64,000 nt of DNA from Hydractinia symbiolongicarpus (lineage: Eukaryota > Cnidaria > Hydrozoa > Anthoathecata > Hydractiniidae). Every line of letters begins with the position of its first letter. Position 1 is the stretch's first letter. The stretch spans positions 5,210,001 to 5,274,000 of the forward strand of contig NC_079877.1 of assembly GCF_029227915.1 (NCBI RefSeq), written 5' to 3'. The notes below the pieces were generated by a model. It ran no database searches, was not told the origin of the DNA, and was given only the letters and a program-made list of their open reading frames with translations. Position numbers and translations under genes: made by a program. Below are positions 1 to 8,936 of this stretch, piece after piece.

Positions 1-41
1 TAATCGCCGGCAAACGAAAACCCGCGACTTCCCGTAAATCC

Positions 42-54
42 CGGGCTTGGCCCG
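42..54. other. Short GC inverted repeat CGGGC-TTG-GCCCG
   Basis: Five-base arms at 42-46 and 50-54 surround TTG in subtype A and in the D and F subtypes. The other large class of monomers reads CGGACTCGGCCCG here and loses the symmetry. It is therefore a subtype-diagnostic position rather than a universal element. It sits directly against the GTATA arm. No function can be assigned. Confidence 0.45.
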
Positions 55-71
55 TATAGTCAAAAGTATAC
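54..71. other. Inverted repeat GTATA / TATAC in the monomer
   Basis: GTATA (54-58) and TATAC (67-71) are reverse complements around the spacer GTCAAAAG, and GTATAC (66-71) is itself palindromic. The element is present in most monomers. In D and F subtypes the spacer changes to GTCGAATG while both arms stay intact. Subtype E changes the left arm to GCATA. The conserved arms with a variable spacer look like a symmetrical protein site or structural element, but this is inference. Confidence 0.55.
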
Positions 72-158
72 AAAGATAGTACCCAGGGAGTAAACTCATT
101 TCCCGAACGATTTTTTAATTCATTTTTTCACCACTAAAACGCATGAGACTTGTAGTTT

Positions 159-180
159 TCAAAAATGTTTTCATTTTTGA
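159..180. other. Dyad in the monomer, 9-bp arms, 4-nt loop
   Basis: The left arm TCAAAAATG (159-167), spacer TTTT and right arm CATTTTTGA (172-180) are perfect reverse complements. The element recurs in each monomer at the same place. Subtypes with TTAAAAATG keep a 7-bp core stem, and those with AAAAATATTTTC lose more of it. It could form a cruciform or hairpin, or be a protein site; function is unknown. It is not followed by a transcription context, so I do not call it a terminator. Confidence 0.75.
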
Positions 181-203
181 TGAGACGCTGAATAAAAGAA
201 GTT

Positions 204-406
204 TAATTGCCGGCAAACGAAAACCTGCGATTTCCCGTAAATCCCGGACTCGGCCCGTATAGTCAAAAGTATACAAAGAAAGTACCCAGGGAGTAAACTA
301 ATTTCCCAAACGATTTTTTAAATTATTATTTCACCATTAAAGCCCATGAGACTTGTAGTTTTTAAAAATATTTTCATTTTTGATTAGACGCTGAATAAAA
401 GAAGTT
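204..406. repeat. Representative monomer, subtype B
   Basis: Marked by TAATTGCCGGC at its start, CCTGCGATTTCCCG, CCCGGACTCGG, GTAAACTAATTTCCCAAACG, ACCATTAAAGCCCATGAG and TTAAAAATATTTTC. Two of these marks (TTGCC and CCTGCG) are CpG to TpG changes relative to subtype A. B monomers alternate with A-like ones through much of the left half, giving a dimeric rhythm. This copy has a private GATTAGACG near 385 where the copy 5,481 bp downstream has GATGAGACG. Confidence 0.85.
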
Positions 407-2436
407 TAATCGCCGGCAAACGAAAACCCGCGACTTCCCGTAAATCCCGGGCTTGGCCCGTATAGTCAAAAGTATACAAAGATAGTACCCAGGGAGTAAA
501 CTCATTTCCCGAACGATTTTTTAATTCATTTTTTCACCACTAAAACGCATGAGACTTGTAGTTTTCAAAAATGTTTTCATTTTTGATAAGACGCTGAATA
601 AAAGAAGTTTAATCGCCGGCAAACGAAAACCTGCGATTTCCCGTAAATCCCGGACTCGGCCCGTATAGTCAAAAGTATACAAAGAAAGTACCCAGGGAGT
701 AAACTCATTTCCCAAACGACTTTTTAAATTATTGTTTCACCACTAAAGCCCATGAGACTTGTAGTTTTTAAAAATGTTTTCATTTTTGATGAGACGCTGA
801 GTAAAAGAAGTTTAATTGCCGGCAAGCAAAAACCTGCGATTTCCCGTAAATCCCGGACTCGGCCCGTATAGTCAAAAGTATACAAAGAAAGTACCCAGGG
901 AGTAAACTAATTTCCCAAACGATTTTTTAAATTATTATTTCACCATTAAAGCCCATGAGACTTGTAGTTTTTAAAAATGTTTTCATTTTTGATGAGACGC
1001 TGAATAAAAGAAGTTTAATCGCCGGCAAACGAAAACCCGCGACTTCCCGTAAATCCCGGGCTTGGCCCGTATAGTCAAAAGTATACAAAGATAGTACCCA
1101 GGGAGTAAACTCATTTCCCGAACGATTTTTTAATTCATTTTTTCACCACTAAAACGCATGAGACTTGTAGTTTTCAAAAATGTTTTCATTTTTGATAAGA
1201 CGCTGAATAAAAGAAGTTTAATCGCCGGCAAACGAAAACCTGCGATTTCCCGTAAATCCCGGACTCGGCCCGTATAGTCAAAAGTATACAAAGAAAGTAC
1301 CAAGGGAGTAAGCTAATTTCCCAAACGATTTTTTAAATTATTATTTTACCACTAAAGCCCATGAGACTTGTAGTTTTTAAAAATGTTTTCATTTTTGATG
1401 AGACGCTGAATAAAAGAAGTTTAATCGCCGGCAAACGAAAACCCGCGATTTCCCGTAAATCCCGGGCTTGGCCCGTATAGTCAAAAGTATACAAAGAAAG
1501 TACCCAGGGAGTAAACTCATTTCCCGAACGATTTTTTAAATTACTTTTTCACCACTAAAGCCCATGAGACTTGTAGTATTTAAAAATATTTTCATTTTTG
1601 ATGAGACGCTGAATAAAAGAAGTTTAATCGCCGGCAAACGAAAACCCGCGACTTCCCGTAAATCCCGGGCTTGGCCCGTATAGTCAAAAGTATACAAAGA
1701 TAGTACCCAGGGAGTAAACTCATTTCCCGAACGATTTTTTAATTCATTTTTTCACCACTAAAACGCATGAGACTTGTAGTTTTCAAAAATGTTTTCATTT
1801 TTGATGAGACGCTGAATAAAAGAAGTTTAATTGCCGGCAAACGAAAACCTGCGATTTCCCGTAAATCCCGGACTCGGCCCGTATAGTCAAAAGTATACAA
1901 AGAAAGTACCCAGGGAGTAAACTAATTTCCCAAACGATTTTTTAAATTATTATTTCACCATTAAAGCCCATGAGACTTGTAGTTTTTAAAAATATTTTCA
2001 TTTTTGATGAGACGCTGAATAAAAGAAGTTTAATCGCCGGCAAACGAAAACCCGCGACTTCCCGTAAATCCCGGGCTTGGCCCGTATAGTCAAAAGTATA
2101 CAAAGATAGTACCCAGGGAGTAAACTCATTTCCCGAACGATTTTTTAATTCATTTTTTCACCACTAAAACGCATGAGACTTGTAGTTTTCAAAAATGTTT
2201 TCATTTTTGATAAGACGCTGAATAAAAGAAGTTTAATCGCCGGCAAACGAAAACCTGCGATTTCCCGTAAATCCCGGACTCGGCCCGTATAGTCAAAAGT
2301 ATACAAAGAAAGTACCCAGGGAGTAAACTCATTTCCCAAACGACTTTTTAAATTATTGTTTCACCACTAAAGCCCATGAGACTTGTAGTTTTTAAAAATG
2401 TTTTCATTTTTGATGAGACGCTGAGTAAAAGAAGTT

Positions 2437-2639
2437 TAATCGCCGGCAAACGAAAACCCGCGATTTCCCGTAAATCCCGAACTCGGCCCGTATAGTCAAA
2501 AGTATACAAGGAAAGTACCCAGTGAGTAAACTCATTTCCCGAACGAATTTTTAAATTATTTTTTTACCACTAAAACGCATGAGACTTGTAGTTTTCAGAA
2601 ATGTTTTCATTTTTGATGAGACGCTGAATAAAAGAAGTT
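2437..2639. repeat. Representative monomer, subtype C
   Basis: Marked by CCCGAACTCGG, ACAAGGAAAGTACCCAGTGAG, ACGAATTTTTAAATTATT and TTTTCAGAAATG. Here it is an extra monomer: the block at 1-1,420 recurs from 1,625 (offset 1,624, eight monomers), but after this unit the offset is 1,827 (nine monomers). One unit was therefore gained in the second copy or lost from the first. C monomers are frequent throughout the left half and usually follow a unit with GACGCTGAGTAAAAG. Confidence 0.85.
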
Positions 2640-4669
2640 TAATTGCCGGCAAGCAAAAACCTGCGATTTCCCGTAAATCCCGGACTCGGCCCGTATAGTC
2701 AAAAGTATACAAAGAAAGTACCCAGGGAGTAAACTAATTTCCCAAACGATTTTTTAAATTATTATTTCACCATTAAAGCCCATGAGACTTGTAGTTTTTA
2801 AAAATGTTTTCATTTTTGATGAGACGCTGAATAAAAGAAGTTTAATCGCCGGCAAACGAAAACCCGCGACTTCCCGTAAATCCCGGGCTTGGCCCGTATA
2901 GTCAAAAGTATACAAAGATAGTACCCAGGGAGTAAACTCATTTCCCGAACGATTTTTTAATTCATTTTTTCACCACTAAAACGCATGAGACTTGTAGTTT
3001 TCAAAAATGTTTTCATTTTTGATAAGACGCTGAATAAAAGAAGTTTAATCGCCGGCAAACGAAAACCTGCGATTTCCCGTAAATCCTGGACTCGGCCCGT
3101 ATAGTCAAAAGTATACAAAGAAAGTACCAAGGGAGTAAGCTAATTTCCCAAACGATTTTTTAAATTATTATTTTACCACTAAAGCCCATGAGACTTGTAG
3201 TTTTTAAAAATGTTTTCATTTTTGATGAGACGCTGAATAAAAGAAGTTTAATCGCCGGCAAACGAAAACCCGCGATTTCCCGTAAATCCCGGGCTTGGCC
3301 CGTATAGTCAAAAGTATACAAAGAAAGTACCCAGGGAGTAAACTCATTTCCCGAACGATTTTTTAAATTACTTTTTCACCACTAAAACGCATGAGACTTG
3401 TAGTTTTTAAAAATGTTTTCATTTTTGATGAGACGCTAAATAAAAGAAGTTTAATCGCCTGCAAACGAAAACCTGCGATTTCCCGTAAATCCCGGACTCG
3501 GCCCGTATAGTCAAAAGTATACAAAGAAAGTACCCAGTGAGTAAACTCATTTCCCAAACGACTTTTTAAATTATTATTTCACCACTAAAGCCCATGAGAC
3601 TTGTAGTTTTTAAAAATGTTTTTATTTTTGATGAGACGCTGAGTAAAAGAAGTTTAATCGCCGGCAAACGAAAACCAGCGATTTCCCGTAAATCCCGAAC
3701 TCGGCCCGTATAGTCAAAAGTATACAAGGAAAGTACCCAGTGAGTAAACTTATTTCCCGAACGAATTTTTAAATTATTTTTTTACCACTAAAACGCATGA
3801 GACTTGTAGTTTTCAGAAATGTTTTCATTTTTGATGAGACGCTGAATAAAAGAAGTTTAATCGCCGGCAAACGAAAACCCGCGACTTCCCGTAAATCCCG
3901 GGCTTGGCCCGTATAGTCCAAAGTATACAAAGATAGTACCCAGGGAGTAAACTCATTTCCCGAACGATTTTTTAATTCATTTTTTCACCACTAAATCGCA
4001 TGAGACTTGTAGTTTTCAAAAATGTTTTCATTTTTGATGAGACGCTGAATAAAAGAAGTTTAATCGCCTGCAAACGAAAACCTGCGATTTCCCGTAAATC
4101 CCGGACTCGGCCCGTATAGTCAAAAGTATACAAAGAAAGTACCCAGGGAGTAAACTCATTTCCCAAACGACTTTTTAAATTATTATTTCACCACTAAAGC
4201 CCATGAGACTTGTAGTTTTTAAAAATGTTTTCATTTTTGATGAGACGCTGAGTAAAAGAAGTTTAATCGCCGGCAAACGAAAACCCGCGATTTCCCGTAA
4301 ATCCCGAACTCGGCCCGTATAGTCAAAAGTATACAAGGAAAGTACCCAGTGAGTAAACTCATTTCCCGAACGAATTTTTAAATTATTTTTTTACCACTAA
4401 AACGCATGAGACTTGTAGTTTTCAGAAATGTTTTCATTTTTGATGAGACGCTGAATAAAAGAAGTTTAATCGCCGGCAAACGAAAACCCGCGACTTCCCG
4501 TAAATCCCGGGCTTGGCCCGTATAGTCCAAAGTATACAAAGATAGTACCCAGGGAGTAAAGTCATTTCCCGAACGATTTTTTAATTCATTTTTTCACCAC
4601 TAAATCGCATGAGACATGTAGTTTTCAGAAATGTTTTCATTTTTGATGAGACGCTTAATGAAAGTGGTT

Positions 4670-4872
4670 TAATCGCCGGCGAACGAAAACCCGCGATTTC
4701 CCGTAAATCCCGGGCTTGGCCCGTATAGTCGAATGTATACAAAGAAAGTACCCTGTGAGTAAACTCATTTCCAAAACGATTTTTTAAATTATCTTTTCAC
4801 CACTAAAACGCTTGAGACTTGTAGTTTTTAAAAATGTTTTCATTTTTGATGAGACGCTAAATAAAAGAGGTT
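4670..4872. repeat. Representative monomer, subtype D (left-half form)
   Basis: Preceded by CGCTTAATGAAAGTGG and marked by CGCCGGCGAACG, GTCGAATGTATAC, TACCCTGTGAG and TTTCCAAAACG; the next-unit boundary follows ACGCTTGAGAC. The start contains the 8-bp palindrome CGCCGGCG. Left-half D monomers (near 4.67, 10.55, 14.21, 15.63, 19.08, 29.64, 30.85, 31.45 and 32.88 kb) carry GGCGAACG, whereas those right of 40 kb carry GGCAAACG. Confidence 0.85.
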
Positions 4873-5075
4873 TAATCGCCGGCAAACGAAAACCCGCCAT
4901 TTCCCGTAAACCCCGGACTCGGCCCGCATAGTCAAAAGTATACAAAGAAAGTACCCAGGGTGTAAACTCATTTCCCGAACGATTTTTTAAATTACTATTT
5001 CACCACTAAAGCCCATGAGACTTGTAGTATTTAAAAATATTTTCATTTTTGATGAGACGCTGAATAAAAGAAGTT
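4873..5075. repeat. Representative monomer, subtype E (left-half form)
   Basis: Follows D as a D-E pair. Marked by CCCGCCATTTCCCG, GTAAACCCCGGACTC, GGCCCGCATAGTC, CCCAGGGTGTAAAC, AAATTACTATTTC and TAGTATTTAAAAATATT. The left arm of the GTATA/TATAC repeat is changed to GCATA. Left-half copies read GGCCCGCAT; copies right of 40 kb read GGACCGCAT, a clean marker of the two halves of the array. Confidence 0.85.
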
Positions 5076-5481
5076 TAATCGCCGGCAAACGAAAACCCGC
5101 GACTTCCCGTAAATCCCGGGCTTGGCCCGTATAGTCAAAAGTATACAAAGAAAGTACCCTGTGAGTAAACTCATTTCCAAAACGATTTTTTAAATTATCT
5201 TTTCACCACTAAAACGCTTGAGACTTGTAGTTTTCAAAAATGTTTTCATTTTTGATGAGACGCTAAATAAAAGAGGTTTAATCGCCGGCAAACGAAAACC
5301 CGCCATTTTCCGTAAACCCCGGACTCGGCCCGCATAGTCAAAAGTATACAAAGAAAGTACCCAGGGTGTAAACTCATTTCCCGAACGATTTTTTAAATTA
5401 TTATTTCACCACTAAAGCCCATGAGACTTGTAGTATTTAAAAATATTTTCATTTTTGATGAGACGCTGAATAAAAGAAGTT

Positions 5482-8400
5482 TAATCGCCGGCAAACGAAA
5501 ACCCGCGACTTCCCGTAAATCCCGGGCTTGGCCCGTATAGTCAAAAGTATACAAAGATAGTACCCAGGGAGTAAACTCATTTCCCGAACGATTTTTTAAT
5601 TCATTTTTTCACCACTAAAACGCATGAGACTTGTAGTTTTCAAAAATGTTTTCATTTTTGATGAGACGCTGAATAAAAGAAGTTTAATTGCCGGCAAACG
5701 AAAACCTGCGATTTCCCGTAAATCCCGGACTCGGCCCGTATAGTCAAAAGTATACAAAGAAAGTACCCAGGGAGTAAACTAATTTCCCAAACGATTTTTT
5801 AAATTATTATTTCACCATTAAAGCCCATGAGACTTGTAGTTTTTAAAAATATTTTCATTTTTGATGAGACGCTGAATAAAAGAAGTTTAATCGCCGGCAA
5901 ACGAAAACCCGCGACTTCCCGTAAATCCCGGGCTTGGCCCGTATAGTCAAAAGTATACAAAGATAGTACCCAGGGAGTAAACTCATTTCCCGAACGATTT
6001 TTTAATTCATTTTTTCACCACTAAAACGCATGAGACTTGTAGTTTTCAAAAATGTTTTCATTTTTGATAAGACGCTGAATAAAAGAAGTTTAATCGCCGG
6101 CAAACGAAAACCTGCGATTTCCCGTAAATCCCGGACTCGGCCCGTATAGTCAAAAGTATACAAAGAAAGTACCCAGGGAGTAAACTCATTTCCCAAACGA
6201 CTTTTTAAATTATTGTTTCACCACTAAAGCCCATGAGACTTGTAGTTTTTAAAAATGTTTTCATTTTTGATGAGACGCTGAGTAAAAGAAGTTTAATTGC
6301 CGGCAAGCAAAAACCTGCGATTTCCCGTAAATCCCGGACTCGGCCCGTATAGTCAAAAGTATACAAAGAAAGTACCCAGGGAGTAAACTAATTTCCCAAA
6401 CGATTTTTTAAATTATTATTTCACCATTAAAGCCCATGAGACTTGTAGTTTTTAAAAATGTTTTCATTTTTGATGAGACGCTGAATAAAAGAAGTTTAAT
6501 CGCCGGCAAACGAAAACCCGCGACTTCCCGTAAATCCCGGGCTTGGCCCGTATAGTCAAAAGTATACAAAGATAGTACCCAGGGAGTAAACTCATTTCCC
6601 GAACGATTTTTTAATTCATTTTTTCACCACTAAAACGCATGAGACTTGTAGTTTTCAAAAATGTTTTCATTTTTGATAAGACGCTGAATAAAAGAAGTTT
6701 AATCGCCGGCAAACGAAAACCTGCGATTTCCCGTAAATCCCGGACTCGGCCCGTATAGTCAAAAGTATACAAAGAAAGTACCAAGGGAGTAAGCTAATTT
6801 CCCAAACGATTTTTTAAATTATTATTTTACCACTAAAGCCCATGAGACTTGTAGTTTTTAAAAATGTTTTCATTTTTGATGAGACGCTGAATAAAAGAAG
6901 TTTAATCGCCGGCAAACGAAAACCCGCGATTTCCCGTAAATCCCGGGCTTGGCCCGTATAGTCAAAAGTATACAAAGAAAGTACCCAGGGAGTAAACTCA
7001 TTTCCCGAACGATTTTTTAAATTACTTTTTCACCACTAAAGCCCATGAGACTTGTAGTATTTAAAAATATTTTCATTTTTGATGAGACGCTGAATAAAAG
7101 AAGTTTAATCGCCGGCAAACGAAAACCCGCGACTTCCCGTAAATCCCGGGCTTGGCCCGTATAGTCAAAAGTATACAAAGATAGTACCCAGGGAGTAAAC
7201 TCATTTCCCGAACGATTTTTTAATTCATTTTTTCACCACTAAAACGCATGAGACTTGTAGTTTTCAAAAATGTTTTCATTTTTGATGAGACGCTGAATAA
7301 AAGAAGTTTAATTGCCGGCAAACGAAAACCTGCGATTTCCCGTAAATCCCGGACTCGGCCCGTATAGTCAAAAGTATACAAAGAAAGTACCCAGGGAGTA
7401 AACTAATTTCCCAAACGATTTTTTAAATTATTATTTCACCATTAAAGCCCATGAGACTTGTAGTTTTTAAAAATATTTTCATTTTTGATGAGACGCTGAA
7501 TAAAAGAAGTTTAATCGCCGGCAAACGAAAACCCGCGACTTCCCGTAAATCCCGGGCTTGGCCCGTATAGTCAAAAGTATACAAAGATAGTACCCAGGGA
7601 GTAAACTCATTTCCCGAACGATTTTTTAATTCATTTTTTCACCACTAAAACGCATGAGACTTGTAGTTTTCAAAAATGTTTTCATTTTTGATAAGACGCT
7701 GAATAAAAGAAGTTTAATCGCCGGCAAACGAAAACCTGCGATTTCCCGTAAATCCCGGACTCGGCCCGTATAGTCAAAAGTATACAAAGAAAGTACCCAG
7801 GGAGTAAACTCATTTCCCAAACGACTTTTTAAATTATTGTTTCACCACTAAAGCCCATGAGACTTGTAGTTTTTAAAAATGTTTTCATTTTTGATGAGAC
7901 GCTGAGTAAAAGAAGTTTAATCGCCGGCAAACGAAAACCCGCGATTTCCCGTAAATCCCGAACTCGGCCCGTATAGTCAAAAGTATACAAGGAAAGTACC
8001 CAGTGAGTAAACTCATTTCCCGAACGAATTTTTAAATTATTTTTTTACCACTAAAACGCATGAGACTTGTAGTTTTCAGAAATGTTTTCATTTTTGATGA
8101 GACGCTGAATAAAAGAAGTTTAATTGCCGGCAAGCAAAAACCTGCGATTTCCCGTAAATCCCGGACTCGGCCCGTATAGTCAAAAGTATACAAAGAAAGT
8201 ACCCAGGGAGTAAACTAATTTCCCAAACGATTTTTTAAATTATTATTTCACCATTAAAGCCCATGAGACTTGTAGTTTTTAAAAATGTTTTCATTTTTGA
8301 TGAGACGCTGAATAAAAGAAGTTTAATCGCCGGCAAACGAAAACCCGCGACTTCCCGTAAATCCCGGGCTTGGCCCGTATAGTCAAAAGTATACAAAGAT

Positions 8401-8936
8401 AGTACCCAGGGAGTAAACTCATTTCCCGAACGATTTTTTAATTCATTTTTTCACCACTAAAACGCATGAGACTTGTAGTTTTCAAAAATGTTTTCATTTT
8501 TGATAAGACGCTGAATAAAAGAAGTTTAATCGCCGGCAAACGAAAACCTGCGATTTCCCGTAAATCCTGGACTCGGCCCGTATAGTCAAAAGTATACAAA
8601 GAAAGTACCAAGGGAGTAAGCTAATTTCCCAAACGATTTTTTAAATTATTATTTTACCACTAAAGCCCATGAGACTTGTAGTTTTTAAAAATGTTTTCAT
8701 TTTTGATGAGACGCTGAATAAAAGAAGTTTAATCGCCGGCAAACGAAAACCCGCGATTTCCCGTAAATCCCGGGCTTGGCCCGTATAGTCAAAAGTATAC
8801 AAAGAAAGTACCCAGGGAGTAAACTCATTTCCCGAACGATTTTTTAAATTACTTTTTCACCACTAAAACGCATGAGACTTGTAGTTTTTAAAAATGTTTT
8901 CATTTTTGATGAGACGCTAAATAAAAGAAGTTTAAT
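5482..8936. repeat. Higher-order block H1, copy 2
   Basis: Second copy of the 3.45-kb block at the window start, in direct orientation. Monomer order and private marks match (TTGCCGGCAAGC at 6,294 and 8,121, CCAAGGGAGTAAGC near 6,780 and 8,607, the C monomer at 7,918). Only scattered single-base differences were seen, for example GATGAG at 5,866 against GATTAG at 385. Such high similarity over 17 monomers implies a recent segmental amplification or exchange. Confidence 0.85.

Larger units (their letters stand above)
1..203. repeat. Representative monomer, subtype A
   Basis: First full unit, usable as reference coordinates. Composition is 43 C and 36 G in 203 bases (39% GC) with 12 CpG dinucleotides, about 1.6 times the number expected from base composition. 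Bases 1-54 are GC-rich; T-tracts lie at 111-116, 123-128, 156-159 and 174-178. Subtype A is marked by GCGACTTCCCG, CCCGGGCTTGGCCCG, AAAGATAGTACCC, TTTTTTAATTCA and AAAACGCATGAG. It is the commonest carrier of a perfect 9-bp dyad. Confidence 0.95.
1..3455. repeat. Higher-order block H1, copy 1 (17 monomers)
   Basis: This stretch is nearly identical to 5,482-8,936, displaced by exactly 5,481 bp (27 monomers). Shared private marks include CAAGCAAAAACC near 818, CCAAGGGAGTAAGC near 1,301 and 3,127, the C monomer at 2,437 and AAATCCTGG near 3,083. Inside it an 8- to 9-monomer sub-unit is repeated (1 onward against 1,625 onward). The match fails after 3,455, where this copy has CGCCTGC and the other CGCCGGC. 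The left limit lies outside the window. Confidence 0.85.
3456..5481. repeat. Mixed C, A, D and E monomers, including an A/D chimera
   Basis: Ten monomers separate the two H1 copies. They include C-type units, a D-E pair (4,670-5,075), then a chimeric unit and another E. The chimera at 5,076-5,278 starts as subtype A (CGACTTCCCG, TTGGCCCG) and finishes as subtype D (CCCTGTGAG, TTCCAAAACG, CGCTTGAG). From about 3,550 the stretch is copied at 17,963. Nothing other than satellite is present. Confidence 0.8.

Noticed and set aside
20-45. CENP-B box
   Set aside because: The reverse strand of the GC-rich head has TACG, eight bases, then CGGG, resembling the core TTCG-N7-CGGG, but it has a mismatch and one base too many in the spacer. 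I would not call it functional.
111-128. Rho-independent or Pol III terminators at the T-runs
   Set aside because: T-runs of six follow no GC stem and no gene, and occur once or twice in every monomer as part of the AT-rich half.
521-715. Highly repeated 64-codon minus-strand ORF beginning MGNEFT, present in dozens of copies
   Set aside because: It recurs only at multiples of 203 bp, has no ribosome-binding or promoter context of its own, and its differences follow the subtype-defining bases without codon-position bias that I can see. It is the satellite read in one frame.
4650-4690. tRNA or Pol III internal promoter in AAGTGGTTTAATCGCC
   Set aside because: The similarity to an A box is short, no B box follows at proper distance and no cloverleaf can be drawn.
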